From: Gemmatimonadales bacterium
GTDB taxonomy: Bacteria > Gemmatimonadota > Gemmatimonadetes > Longimicrobiales > Gaopeijiaceae
Length of the DNA stretch: 47,819 nt
Assembly (NCBI GenBank): GCA_007695225.1
Contig: REED01000126.1
Location: 1-47,819 of the forward strand
Direction: 5' to 3'
The notes beneath the pieces are model-generated. The model worked only from the letters and a program-made list of their open reading frames with translations, did no database searches and was not told the origin of the DNA. The translations under genes and the position numbers were made by a program. This document shows, one piece after another, positions 25,676-35,529 of this stretch (the stretch's first letter is position 1; each line of letters starts with the position of its first letter).

Positions 25676-27349
25676 ATGTCCAAGAACGTATCCCATCTCA
25701 GTGGACGAGAAGGGAAGGAGCTCACCGATTCCCTCTGGGAGCGCCTGCTGGAGGCGGCCAGGGATCTGGCACCTCCGGAGGACCTCCGGGAGATCGGTGA
25801 TGAATTCCTGGTGGGCGAAGCCATGACGTGGGGCACTTCGTCCTTCTACGATCTCCTGAAGCCGGAGGCCCGGGGGAAGCGGGCCTTCGTGTGCAATGGG
25901 AGCGCGTGCCTCCTGGCCGGAACCCAGGACGCGGTCCAAGAGGAGTTGGCTCGACATCTCCCGGAAGAGTCCATCGGTCACCTCTGCTGCCTGGGGCGCT
26001 GCCACGAGAACGGGGCCTTCCAGTTCGAAGGACGAAACTATTCGGCCCGGACGCCGGAGGAGATCGCCGGGATCGTGGGGGGAGAGCCGGAGACTTCGCC
26101 CTCCCTCGGGACGGACCCCTATCACGTGGGGTCCTCCATGTCGGAGCCCCTCCTCACCGCACCCTTCGCCGGGGTGGAGAGCTTCTACGCCGAATGGGAA
26201 CGGGCGCTTGCCCGGGACCCGCTGGAGCTTCTGGCAGAGATCCGCACCGCGAACCTACGGGGGAGGGGGGGCGCCGGCTTCCCCATGGCCTTCAAGCTGG
26301 AGAGCTGCCGGGACACGCCCGGGGACCGGAAATACATCGTCTGCAACGCCGACGAAGGAGACCCCGGGGCCTTCAGCGACCGCTACCTGATGGAACAACG
26401 TCCCCACCTGGTTCTCTTCGGAATGATGGTGGCCGGCTACATCGCAGGGGCGCAGACCGGGGTGATCTACATCCGGGCCGAATATCCCGAGTCGGTGGAG
26501 GCCATGTCCCGAGCCGTCATGGAGCTTGAGCGGCGGGGCCTGGTGGGCCAGGACATCCGAGGGAGCGGCTTCGACTTCCGGTTCAAGGTGATGCAGGCGG
26601 CCGGCGCCTACATCTGCGGCGAGGAGACCGCCCTTCTCAACAGCATCGAGGGACAACGGGGGGAGGTCCGCGTCCGTCCCCCCTATCCCACCCAGGAGGG
26701 GCTGTTCAATCGGCCCACCGTGGTGAACAACGTGGAGACGCTGGCCTGCGTCCACGCCATCCTGGCCCGGGGAGGGGCTGCCTTTGCCTCCCTGGGGAGG
26801 GGTCGTTCCACCGGCACCAAGCTCCTTTCCCTGGACAGCGCCTTCCGCCGCCCCGGGCTCTACGAAGTGGAGCTGGGGACTCCCCTGAAGACGGTGGTGG
26901 ACGAACTGGGACATGGCTTTCGCAAGCCGGTGAAGGCGCTGCACATCGGCGGGCCCCTGGGGGGGATCGTGCCGATCTCGAAGATCGACGACCTCACCGT
27001 CGACTTCGAGAGCTTCGCGGAGAACGGATTCCTTTTGGGCCATGCCAGCGTCCTGGCCATCCCGGAGGACTTCCCCATGGTTCTCTACCTGGAGCACCTC
27101 TTCGAATTCACCGAGGTGGAGAGCTGCGGGAAGTGCTTCCCGTGTCGGATCGGGAGCGTCCGGGGGAAGGAACTCCTCCGAGGCGCCCGAACCGAGGGCC
27201 GCCCCATTCCACGCCAGCTCTTCGACGACCTCCTGGAGACCCTGGAGATCGGATCCCTCTGTGCCCTGGGCGGTGGGCTTCCATTGGGCGTGAAGAACGC
27301 CCTCCACTACTTCCAAGATGAACTCGAGCCGCACTTTGTCTCCGACTGA
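25676..27349 (+). CDS. fdsB: NAD-dependent formate dehydrogenase beta subunit, fused NuoE-NuoF type
   Basis: A 557-residue flavoprotein that takes electrons from the alpha subunit and reduces NAD+. Residues 1-130 form a thioredoxin-like NuoE domain with a 2Fe-2S site (Cys73, Cys78, Cys105, Cys109). Residues about 150-557 are NuoF-like: GRGGAGFP (196-203) for FMN, CNADEGDPG (about 223-231) for NADH, and a 4Fe-4S site at Cys484, Cys487, Cys490 and Cys529. In the best-known Fds enzymes the NuoE part is a separate gamma subunit; here it is fused. There is no clear ribosome binding site before the ATG. The 3' end overlaps the alpha gene by 32 bp. Confidence 0.9.
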   Translation: MSKNVSHLSGREGKELTDSLWERLLEAARDLAPPEDLREIGDEFLVGEAMTWGTSSFYDLLKPEARGKRAFVCNGSACLLAGTQDAVQEELARHLPEESIGHLCCLGRCHENGAFQFEGRNYSARTPEEIAGIVGGEPETSPSLGTDPYHVGSSMSEPLLTAPFAGVESFYAEWERALARDPLELLAEIRTANLRGRGGAGFPMAFKLESCRDTPGDRKYIVCNADEGDPGAFSDRYLMEQRPHLVLFGMMVAGYIAGAQTGVIYIRAEYPESVEAMSRAVMELERRGLVGQDIRGSGFDFRFKVMQAAGAYICGEETALLNSIEGQRGEVRVRPPYPTQEGLFNRPTVVNNVETLACVHAILARGGAAFASLGRGRSTGTKLLSLDSAFRRPGLYEVELGTPLKTVVDELGHGFRKPVKALHIGGPLGGIVPISKIDDLTVDFESFAENGFLLGHASVLAIPEDFPMVLYLEHLFEFTEVESCGKCFPCRIGSVRGKELLRGARTEGRPIPRQLFDDLLETLEIGSLCALGGGLPLGVKNALHYFQDELEPHFVSD

Positions 27350-30113
27350 CGCGCCGGTGGTCCACCTGGACGGCGTTGCCCACGCCGCCCGTCCCGGGGA
27401 GACCATCCTGGCCTTCCTCCGCCGGGTGCGGGGTCCCGATCCGGTTCCCACGCTCTGCGACGCTCCGAACCTGGAGCCCTCGGGAAGCTGCCGGGTGTGC
27501 AGCGTGGAGGTGGCCATGGAGGAGGGCGGACCCCGGAGGGTGGTGGCCAGCTGCCACACGCCCGTGACCCCGGGGTCCCATGTGGTCGTCGATTCGCCCC
27601 GGATGGAGCGTCTGCGGCGGAACATCGTGGAGCTGGTCCTCACCGACTATGACACGGACCGTCTGAAGACCGAGGACCACGGGAAGAACGAGCTCTTCAA
27701 CGTGGTGCAGCGGATCGGGTACCCCGGGTCCGGGAACGGAGGGAGGCTTGAGGTCCGGTATCCTTCCGGTGCCAACCACCTGGATACGCCGGCGGACCGG
27801 AGCCATCCGTACATGGTGAGCGACCTGAGCGCCTGCATCTACTGCTACCGGTGCGTCCGGGCCTGCGACGAGGTGCAGGGGGAGTTCGTCCTCAGCGTGG
27901 AGGGGCGGGGGTTCGACAGCCGGATCAGCATGGGGATGGGGGGGAGCTTCGACGAGAGCGCCTGCGTCTCCTGCGGAGCCTGCGCCCAGGCTTGTCCCAC
28001 CAGCGCCATCACCGACGTCTTCGGGAGCAAGGAGGTGGTGGCCGACCGGGTGGAGCGGACGGTGTGCACCTACTGCGGGGTGGGGTGCAACCTGGACGTG
28101 AAGGTAAAGGACGGGGCCGTGGCGGGGATCACCGCACCCTGGGACGCCGAGGCGAATCACGGGCACACCTGCCTGAAGGGACGATACGCCTTCTCCTTCT
28201 ATGACCATCCGGACCGCCTCCGGACTCCCCTCATCCGACGGAACGGGGAGCTGGAGCCCGCCACCTGGGACGAGGCCTACGACTTCATCGTGGAGCGCTT
28301 CCAGCGGATCCTGGCCGAGGAGGGACCCGACGCCATCGCCGGGATCAGCAGCGCCCGCTGCCCCAACGAGGAGAACTACCTCCTCCAGAAATTCATGCGG
28401 GTGGCCCTGGGGACGAACAACATCGACTCCTGCGCCCGGGTCTGCCACAGCCCCACCGCCCTGGGGTTGCAGCGGACCTTCGGGACCGGTGCGGCGACGA
28501 ACAGCATCGAGGACCTGGCCCAGGCCCACACCATCATGGTCATCGGGGCCAACCCCACCGACGCCCACCCGGTGACGGGGGCCCGGATCAAGCAGGAGGT
28601 GATGAAGGGGAAGCCCCTCATCGTGGTGGATCCCCGGCGCATCGAGCTGGCGCGGTACGCGAAGCACCACCTCCAGCTCCGCCCCGGGACCAACGTGGCC
28701 CTCCTGAACCTCTTCATGCACTACCTGGTCGCCGAGGAGCTGGTGGACCGGGAGTTCGTGGCGGAGCGCTGCGAAGGGTACCACGAGCTGGAAGCGGAGC
28801 TCCTCCGCATCGACCCGGCGACCATGGAGGCCATCTGCGGCGTCCCCCGGGAGGAGGTGCGGGCGGCGGCCATCACCTACGGGGAGTCCCCGGCGGCCAT
28901 GTGCTTCCACGGGCTGGGGGTGACGGAGCACTTCCAGGGGACCTACACCGTCATGCAGATCGCCGACATCGCCATGATGACGGGGAACGTGGGGCGGCGA
29001 GGGGTGGGGGTGAATCCCCTCCGGGGGCAGAACAACGTCCAGGGGGCCGCCGACATGGGGTGCCAGCCCTATCAGGGGGCCGGGTACCTGGACGTGACCC
29101 TCCCCGAGGTGGTGGAGCGCTATTCCGAGTTCTACGGACGGCCCGTCCCCTCCCATGTGGGCTACAAGATCCCGGAGATGTACGACGCCGCCATCGAGGG
29201 GAAGCTGAAGGCCCTCTGGCTCATCGGCGAGGACGTGGCCCAGACGGACCCCAATACCAAGCACGTGGAGGAGGCGCTGGACAGCCTGGAGCTCCTCATC
29301 GTCCAGGAACTCTTCATGACCCCCACCGCGGAGCGGGCGACGGTGGTGCTCCCCGGTTCGTCCTTCCTGGAGAAGGGGGGCACCTTCACCAACGGGGAGC
29401 GGCGCATCCAGCGGGTGAACCCGGTGGTGGACCCCCTCCCCGGGACCCGCCCCGACGGCCGGATCATCACCGAGCTCATGCAGCGGATGGGGGTGGACCA
29501 GCCCGACTACGATCCGGCCCTGGTGCTGGAGGAGATCAGCCGGATCGTCCCCTTCTTCGCGGGGGTCACCTGGGAGGGACTGGGGAAGAACGGAAAACAG
29601 TGGCCCGTGGACCCCGACGGCACCGACACGCAGATCCTCCACGCCGAGGGGTTCAAGCGGGGGAAGGGGCGCTTCCACTTCAATCCCTGGGAGCAGTCAC
29701 CGGAGGTCCGGGATCACCAGAAGGAGTATCCGTACATCATCACCACCAACCGGGAGCTGGAGCACTACAACTGCGGGGCCATGACCCGCCGCACCCGGAA
29801 CGCCGATATCCTCACCGAGGACATCCTCATGATCCACCCGGAGGACGCGGTGCTCCACGGGATCGACGACGGGGAGATGGTGTGTGTGGAGAGCCCCCGG
29901 GGGAAGGTGGACATCAAGGCCCGGATCACCGACGAGGTGCGGCCCGGGGTCATGAGCACCACCTTCCACTTCCCGGAGATCATGGTGAACACCATCACCT
30001 CCAGCATCTCCGATACCGAGGCCCTCTGCCCCGAGTACAAAGTGGTGAGCTGCCGGATCCGGAAGGCCCGGAAGACCCACCTCCGGAGGGCAGGGGAGCT
30101 GGAGGCGGTGTAG
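27318..30113 (+). CDS. fdsA: formate dehydrogenase alpha subunit (molybdopterin)
   Basis: A 931-residue catalytic subunit that oxidises formate to CO2 at a molybdenum or tungsten bis-pterin site. An N-terminal 2Fe-2S ferredoxin domain (Cys47, Cys58, Cys61, Cys79) is followed by two 4Fe-4S clusters (CIYCYRCVRAC and CVSCGACAQACP, about 174-230), then the CTYCGVGC cluster of the molybdopterin domain and the large catalytic part. The metal ligand is Cys376 followed by His377 (CARVCHSPT), so it is a cysteine, not a selenocysteine, enzyme. The ATG at 27318 overlaps the beta gene; an in-frame GTG at 27357 just after its stop is an alternative. FdhD and other maturation genes are not nearby. Confidence 0.92.
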   Translation: MNSSRTLSPTDAPVVHLDGVAHAARPGETILAFLRRVRGPDPVPTLCDAPNLEPSGSCRVCSVEVAMEEGGPRRVVASCHTPVTPGSHVVVDSPRMERLRRNIVELVLTDYDTDRLKTEDHGKNELFNVVQRIGYPGSGNGGRLEVRYPSGANHLDTPADRSHPYMVSDLSACIYCYRCVRACDEVQGEFVLSVEGRGFDSRISMGMGGSFDESACVSCGACAQACPTSAITDVFGSKEVVADRVERTVCTYCGVGCNLDVKVKDGAVAGITAPWDAEANHGHTCLKGRYAFSFYDHPDRLRTPLIRRNGELEPATWDEAYDFIVERFQRILAEEGPDAIAGISSARCPNEENYLLQKFMRVALGTNNIDSCARVCHSPTALGLQRTFGTGAATNSIEDLAQAHTIMVIGANPTDAHPVTGARIKQEVMKGKPLIVVDPRRIELARYAKHHLQLRPGTNVALLNLFMHYLVAEELVDREFVAERCEGYHELEAELLRIDPATMEAICGVPREEVRAAAITYGESPAAMCFHGLGVTEHFQGTYTVMQIADIAMMTGNVGRRGVGVNPLRGQNNVQGAADMGCQPYQGAGYLDVTLPEVVERYSEFYGRPVPSHVGYKIPEMYDAAIEGKLKALWLIGEDVAQTDPNTKHVEEALDSLELLIVQELFMTPTAERATVVLPGSSFLEKGGTFTNGERRIQRVNPVVDPLPGTRPDGRIITELMQRMGVDQPDYDPALVLEEISRIVPFFAGVTWEGLGKNGKQWPVDPDGTDTQILHAEGFKRGKGRFHFNPWEQSPEVRDHQKEYPYIITTNRELEHYNCGAMTRRTRNADILTEDILMIHPEDAVLHGIDDGEMVCVESPRGKVDIKARITDEVRPGVMSTTFHFPEIMVNTITSSISDTEALCPEYKVVSCRIRKARKTHLRRAGELEAV

Positions 30114-30132
30114 CGATACCGACCGCTCCCTT

Positions 30133-30930
30133 CTACTCCTCTCCCCGGATCCGGACGGAGAAGTCTGGGGAATCGGCCCAGCGGCGGGCCCGCTCGTCCA
30201 CGAACCAGCGGGTGCGGGCCTCCTTCAGGGGGAGATGGGTGTCCAGCAGCCCCAGCCGGTGAGCCAGGGCGTCGGAGTATCCCGGCAGGAGGATCCTCAG
30301 GCTCCACCGGACCCGGGTGGGCGCCACCCGGTTCACATGGTGAACGATCCGGGTGGTGCAGTTGTCGAAGAGGGTGTGGTAGAAGGTGGCGTGCTCCCGG
30401 AGACGGTTGGCTTTCTCGGCCATGTTCAGGAGGAGGGCCCGCACCCCGTCGGGCGTCGCCCGGACCGGGTAGACAAAGACCGAGTCTTTCCGATGGAGGA
30501 CCCGCATCCCCACCAGGTCCCGCTCGTCCCCCGCCACGTAGAGGATCTCGAAGCGGCGGAGCATCCCCTTTACCAGCCCGTAGGTCTCCCCCTCCTCCCG
30601 GCGGGCCTCCACGGAGACGGCCAGGAAGTCGTCCTCCCCGAACTGGAAGCTGAGGAGGGCGTGGGCCGGCCCGCGCCAGGAGGTGGAGAAGGGGGTGAGG
30701 ATGTACCAGACCCGCCGAAGCTCGCCAAGGTCGTAGCTACGGTCCTCCCAGGCGGCCTCGAAGGCGTCGGGTCCGGTCCAGGCGAAATTCCGGACTCCCT
30801 TTACCGTCAGGGAGTCCCCCGCCACCACGAACTCCGGGGCGACCTTTTGCTCCGCGGTCCAGTCCCGATCCGTTCGGGGGGAGAGTCCCCAGCGGTCCCA
30901 GATCGCCAGAGGCCGGGCCCGCCCGGCCAT
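30133..30930 (-). CDS. DUF4105 domain protein
   Basis: A 265-residue protein. I place the start at 30930, where ATG overlaps the stop of the folate ligase gene (TGATG). The DUF4105 family is recognised from the VEARREEGETYG and GDERDLVGMRVLHRKDSV segments and the DNCTT motif with Cys191, which may be a catalytic thiol as in NlpC/P60-like folds. DUF4105 proteins are usually exported, but I see no signal peptide at this start. The function is unknown, and the tight coupling to a folate enzyme is unexpected. Its 3' end converges on the formate dehydrogenase alpha gene with a 19-bp gap. Confidence 0.8.
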   Translation of the reverse strand: MAGRARPLAIWDRWGLSPRTDRDWTAEQKVAPEFVVAGDSLTVKGVRNFAWTGPDAFEAAWEDRSYDLGELRRVWYILTPFSTSWRGPAHALLSFQFGEDDFLAVSVEARREEGETYGLVKGMLRRFEILYVAGDERDLVGMRVLHRKDSVFVYPVRATPDGVRALLLNMAEKANRLREHATFYHTLFDNCTTRIVHHVNRVAPTRVRWSLRILLPGYSDALAHRLGLLDTHLPLKEARTRWFVDERARRWADSPDFSVRIRGEE

Positions 30931-32597
30931 CAGAAGAGTCCGGTGATGGTCCCGTCCGCCGCCACCTTCATCCCCTCCGCCGCTGGCCGTTTCCCCAGCC
31001 CTGGCATGGTGAGGATGTCCCCGGTATGGGCCACCACGAATCCAGCCCCGGCGGAGGGAGTCACCTGCCGCACCGTCACCCGGAACCCCGAGGGGGCCCC
31101 GAGGAGGGCGGGATCGTCGGAGAAGGAGTACTGGGTCTTGGCCATGCACACCGGGACGTTGCCCAGGCCGATCTCCTCCAGCGCTTCCATCTCCTTTCGG
31201 GCCCCGGCGGTGAAGTCCACCCCGTCGGCCCCGTAGATCTCCCGGGCCACCGTCTCCATCTTCTCCTCCAGGGGGATATCCAGGGAATAGAGGGGTCGGA
31301 AGTCCGCCTCCCCGGCCTCCAGGACCTCCATGACCAGCTCCGCCAGTTCCAGGGCGCCCTCCCCTCCCCGGGCGTGGACCTCGGTGAGGGCCACCGGCAC
31401 CCCCACCTCGCGACAGAGCTCCCGGAGGGCTTCCACCTCGGCCGGGGTGTCTGATGCGAAGCGGTTGATGGCCACCACCGGCGGGACCCCGAACTTCCGG
31501 ACGTTCTCCACATGGCGAGCCAGGTTGGCGAAGCCGCTCCGGAGCGCGGGGAGGTCCTCTCTCCCCAATTCTCCCAGGGCCATCCCTCCGTGCATCTTCA
31601 GCGCCCGGATGGTGGCCACCACCACAGCCACCTCCGGGCGGAGGTCCCCGGCCCGGGACTTGATGTCAAAGAACTTCTCCGCGCCCAGGTCGGCGCCGAA
31701 CCCCGCTTCGGTGACCACCACGTCGGCCAGTCCCAGGGCGCCCCGGGTGGCGATGAGGGAGTTGCACCCGTGGGCGATGTTCCCGAAGGGGCCGGCGTGT
31801 ATGAGGGCCGGGGTCCCCTCCAGGGTCTGGACGAGGTTGGGGGCCAGGGCGTCCTTCAGGAGGAGGGTCATGGCCCCCGGGGCCCTGATCTGGGCCGCCC
31901 GGACGGGGGTCCCATCGGGCGTGTACCCCACGATGATGTCCCCCAGGCGTCGCTCCAGATCCTCACGGTCCGTGGCCAGGGCGAAGATGGCCATGACCTC
32001 CGAGGCCGCGGTTATGAGGAAGCCGTCCTCCCGGGGGACGCCGCTGGTGGCTCCACCCAGCCCCACCACGATGTTCCGCAGGGCCCGGTCGTTCATGTCC
32101 AGGGCGCGCTTCCAGGTGATCCGGCGGGGGTCCAGTCCCGAGGGGTTTCCCTGGTGGAGATGATTGTCCAGCATGGCCGAGAGGAGGGCGTGGGCGCTGG
32201 TGATGGCGTGGAAGTCCCCGGTGAAGTGGAGGTTGATGTCCTCCATTGGGATGACCTGGGCGTACCCTCCTCCGGTGGCTCCCCCCTTCATCCCGAAGAC
32301 CGGGCCCAGGCTGGGCTGCCGGATGCAGAGGAGGACCCGGTGATCCCGGCGCCTCAGGCCGTCGGCCAGCCCCACGGAGACGGTGGACTTCCCCTCTCCT
32401 GCCGGTGTCGGGTTGATCCCCGTGACGAGGACCAGACGTCCTTTTCCCCCGGCCCGCTCCGATAGGACCTCCAGGGGGATCTTGGCCTTCCATCGCCCGT
32501 GGGGTTCCAGATCCTCCGGACCCAATCCCAGGGGCTCGGCGATCTCGGTGATGGGGCGGGGTTGGGCGGCCTGGGCGATCTGGATGTCGTCGAGCAT
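30930..32597 (-). CDS. fhs: formate--tetrahydrofolate ligase
   Basis: A 555-residue cytoplasmic enzyme, the normal length for the family. It joins formate to tetrahydrofolate with ATP to give 10-formyl-THF. The P-loop TPAGEGKST (about 64-72) and the following segments [18 protein letters not shown] and [13 protein letters not shown] are diagnostic. GGAGG lies 6 nt before the ATG. It converges on the formate dehydrogenase genes, so formate can be routed either to NADH or to the folate pool; this link is inference from context. The DUF4105 gene begins within its stop codon. Confidence 0.96.
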   Translation of the reverse strand: MLDDIQIAQAAQPRPITEIAEPLGLGPEDLEPHGRWKAKIPLEVLSERAGGKGRLVLVTGINPTPAGEGKSTVSVGLADGLRRRDHRVLLCIRQPSLGPVFGMKGGATGGGYAQVIPMEDINLHFTGDFHAITSAHALLSAMLDNHLHQGNPSGLDPRRITWKRALDMNDRALRNIVVGLGGATSGVPREDGFLITAASEVMAIFALATDREDLERRLGDIIVGYTPDGTPVRAAQIRAPGAMTLLLKDALAPNLVQTLEGTPALIHAGPFGNIAHGCNSLIATRGALGLADVVVTEAGFGADLGAEKFFDIKSRAGDLRPEVAVVVATIRALKMHGGMALGELGREDLPALRSGFANLARHVENVRKFGVPPVVAINRFASDTPAEVEALRELCREVGVPVALTEVHARGGEGALELAELVMEVLEAGEADFRPLYSLDIPLEEKMETVAREIYGADGVDFTAGARKEMEALEEIGLGNVPVCMAKTQYSFSDDPALLGAPSGFRVTVRQVTPSAGAGFVVAHTGDILTMPGLGKRPAAEGMKVAADGTITGLF

Positions 32598-32672
32598 GCA
32601 GGACCTCCGGGGCGGTGGGGTTGGGTGCCTATCCGGTCAAAGGGCCGGAGAAGGCTCTCGAAGTGGGGGGCT

Positions 32673-35357
32673 TCATGGGAGGCGCACGATCCAGAGCTGC
32701 ATGTGGTCGGGGAGGAGCCCGCCGGACTCGCTGCGGGCCCGGACACTGTGAGCCGGCCGGGATCCGCCGCTGATGACGACATAGGCGCTGGAGCCCGCTG
32801 CCACCGTCATGGGGAGGTTGAAGGAGCTGAAGCCCGCCGGTCGGGCCCGGAGGTGGGCCGGCTCCACGAGACGTTCCTCGATTCCCCGGAGGTTCCAACT
32901 GGGGAAGCGGAGGAGGGGATCGCCGACGCCTGATGGGAGGCGGCCGTCCACGTACAGGCTGGCCGCCCACCGGGCCAGCATGGGGGGGACGGGTTCCCCC
33001 ACCACTTCCTGGAGGGTCTGGAAGCCCCGGTTGGGGTTCTCCACCAAAGAGCGGTGGAGTTCCCGCTCCCCCCCCGGGAAGCGGTCGTGATAGTGGTCCG
33101 AGATCCATCGGAGGAAGGACCACGACACGCCGTAGGGGAGGCGGGTGTAGTCCTCGAGTTGGCCTCCGCTCAGGATCTGACAGGCTCCAGCCGTATCCCG
33201 GCTCAGCCACCCACACCCTTCCGGAGTCCCGGTGGACCGCTCCGTCCCACTCCGGAAGCCGTAGTAAACCGCCAGGTCCACGAAGCCCGTCAGGAACCAG
33301 TCCTCGGGAACCTGCGGGGGAGCGTTGAAGGCTACGTCGAATCCCAGGTTCATTCGGGGGGCGAGCCCCAGCATCCGGAATCCGGTGATTTCCTCGGCCA
33401 GGGTGGCCTGCCCCTCCAGCTCCCAGACCGTCTGGAGGAAATTCACATTCTCCAGGAAGATCCGCCGACCGAACTGGATGATGTGGGTGGTCTCGTGGGC
33501 CAGGAGGACCGGGGCGTCGGCCAGGGCGTCTTCCACCGAGTAGGGGCGGCCCTCCCCGTCGGGCCCGATGACGGTCCCGGCGGGGTCGGGGGCCCGGGCA
33601 TAGTAGAACTCTCCACCGTTGGAGGCAGGGCACTGGCCGGGGAAGAAGTCGCTGGTGACCACGAACCCCAGGGCCTGGCTGATCCGATTTACTTCCTGGG
33701 AGATGACGATGACGATCCGCCCGTTCCCGTCGATGTCGGTGGGTTCCCCGAAATAGCCGCTGATCTCCGGGAGGATGATGTCATCGAAATCGGTGGCCAG
33801 AACCTGGAACTGGGAATCGGAGAACCCCCCACCGGGGTTCTCCACGTCCTCGAGCCAGACCGAGGATGTTCCCACCTTCCGCACCACCGCGGTGACGTCG
33901 ATCCCATTCTGACAGAAGTTGGAGGAGCCGACATCAGGGACTTTCACCCGCACCGTGTCTCCCTGCCGGACGTTGGCGGACACTGCCTGGGCGGGGGCAG
34001 CCGCCGCCAGCCCGGGGGTACGGAGTTGGCTGGCGGCTCGAGAGAGTCCGGTGGGGGTGAGCTGATCCCGGAGGATCCGGGACTCCGTCCCCCGGAGCCG
34101 CGCTTCGGTCCCCCGGTGGCGCCGCCAACGTTCCGGCGCCTCCGGGCGAACCGTGCCACCAGAAGCTCCCGGCCCCACCAGCTCATGGAAGGTCATGCCC
34201 TCTGCCGAAGGCGCGGCCCGCTCCGCCTCGGCCACGACCCCATCGGCCAACGCGTCCACGGTGGCGGAGCCCGAGAGGGCGGTTCGCCCCCGGAGCACGG
34301 CGGCGTTCCGGGTAGAGGCCGTCTCCGTCACCGACTGGAGCCCCACCAGGTAGGTCTCGGAGGAGTTGGAGGCTGAAAAGCGGATGCACAGATCCTCCGG
34401 CGCCCGGAGTCGGCGGAATTCGCCCACGGCCAGCGCCGGGGTCTCCGGGGGTTCGAAGGGATGGAGGACGGGATCACTGGCATCGCCCGACACCGAGAGG
34501 GTGACGGGGATGAGACCCTCCGGGTAACAGGCTCGGGTGGGAACCCGGATCCGGAGTCGGGTGGCCGAGGCCTCCAGCACCGAGGCCCGCTCTCCCCCGA
34601 TCCGGACCTCGTTCTCACCGGGGACGGAGGAGAACCGCTCTCCCTCCAGGATGGCGTCGTCCCCTTCCCGGAGCACGCCGGGGGTGATGGCGCTGATGAT
34701 CGGCTCGGCCCCCGGCGTGACGGTGACCTGGCTCGTGGCCTCCTTCCCCTCGCTCCGGACCCGAATCGTGGCGGTCCCGGCGGCGAGTCCTCGGACCATG
34801 CCCTGGGAGGTCACCGAGGCCACGCTGATGTTGGAGCTGGTGAAGGTGACGGTCCGACCCTGGATGATCTCTCCCTGGGCATCCCGGAGGGTGACCTCCA
34901 GGGTGCGTTCCTCCCCCCGCTGGATCTCGAATTCCGTCGGGGACACCTCCACCGTTTCCACCGGGGGCGGAAGGACCTCGACGGGCCGGGTCCCCGACAC
35001 GGGGCCCACCGCAGCCGTGATCACCGCGTTTCCCTGGGAGACACCGGTGACCCGCCCCGTGGCGTCCACGGTGGCCACGCCCGGAGCCGAGGAGGTCCAG
35101 GTGAAGCTCTGCCCCGGGACCGGGTCCCCGTTCCGGTCCAGGGCTTCGGCAGAGTACTGGAGGGAGCCGCTGATGGCGACCTGCACCTCCGGGGAGGTGA
35201 TGCGGACCGAGTCCACCTGGGGAGCCGAAGGCCCGCTGTCGCACGCGGAGAGCACCGCCAGAAGCATCAGGGCGGCCGCCCTGATCGCTCCGGCCGCCCC
35301 GATGGGAGAATGGACCGTGGAGCGGCTGGCGGGAGAGGGGGCGTTGAAAAAGGACAT
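32673..35357 (-). CDS. large lipoprotein with Ig-like, IPT and HExxH peptidase domains
   Basis: An 894-residue lipoprotein (lipobox SAC ending at Cys39). Two bacterial Ig-like (BIG2) domains occupy about 48-215, followed by an IPT/TIG domain (about 218-300). A peptidase-like C-terminal half carries the zinc motif HETTH at 621-625, and a following ELEGQATLAEE may supply the third ligand. This arrangement resembles M30 (hyicolysin-like) metallopeptidases exported by other bacteria. The substrate is unknown. A Ser/Ala/Arg-rich stretch lies between the IPT domain and the peptidase part. No good ribosome binding site precedes the ATG, but the signal peptide fits only this start. Confidence 0.82.
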   Translation of the reverse strand: MSFFNAPSPASRSTVHSPIGAAGAIRAAALMLLAVLSACDSGPSAPQVDSVRITSPEVQVAISGSLQYSAEALDRNGDPVPGQSFTWTSSAPGVATVDATGRVTGVSQGNAVITAAVGPVSGTRPVEVLPPPVETVEVSPTEFEIQRGEERTLEVTLRDAQGEIIQGRTVTFTSSNISVASVTSQGMVRGLAAGTATIRVRSEGKEATSQVTVTPGAEPIISAITPGVLREGDDAILEGERFSSVPGENEVRIGGERASVLEASATRLRIRVPTRACYPEGLIPVTLSVSGDASDPVLHPFEPPETPALAVGEFRRLRAPEDLCIRFSASNSSETYLVGLQSVTETASTRNAAVLRGRTALSGSATVDALADGVVAEAERAAPSAEGMTFHELVGPGASGGTVRPEAPERWRRHRGTEARLRGTESRILRDQLTPTGLSRAASQLRTPGLAAAAPAQAVSANVRQGDTVRVKVPDVGSSNFCQNGIDVTAVVRKVGTSSVWLEDVENPGGGFSDSQFQVLATDFDDIILPEISGYFGEPTDIDGNGRIVIVISQEVNRISQALGFVVTSDFFPGQCPASNGGEFYYARAPDPAGTVIGPDGEGRPYSVEDALADAPVLLAHETTHIIQFGRRIFLENVNFLQTVWELEGQATLAEEITGFRMLGLAPRMNLGFDVAFNAPPQVPEDWFLTGFVDLAVYYGFRSGTERSTGTPEGCGWLSRDTAGACQILSGGQLEDYTRLPYGVSWSFLRWISDHYHDRFPGGERELHRSLVENPNRGFQTLQEVVGEPVPPMLARWAASLYVDGRLPSGVGDPLLRFPSWNLRGIEERLVEPAHLRARPAGFSSFNLPMTVAAGSSAYVVISGGSRPAHSVRARSESGGLLPDHMQLWIVRLP

Positions 35358-35529
35358 GGCTCAGCGCGGGCATGGGCACGAAGGGGAGCGGTGCCAGCGA
35401 GCGCCGGAATCCACCGTGGTCCCTTTCCGAAAATGCGACCCCGGCCTCAGGGAAAACGTTCCCGAGGGGTCTGGAGCGAGTGGCCTGTGTGACGGGGGTG
35501 GAGCACGGGGGTGGTCGGGGCCCCTCCGA

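Noticed and set aside
27108-29678. Open frame of 856 codons on the minus strand
   Set aside because: It is antisense to both formate dehydrogenase genes, whose iron-sulfur motifs are unmistakable.
30931-31149. Longer start for the DUF4105 gene
   Set aside because: The added 73 residues are Gly/Arg/His-rich and antisense-like inside fhs; the ATG overlapping the fhs stop is better.
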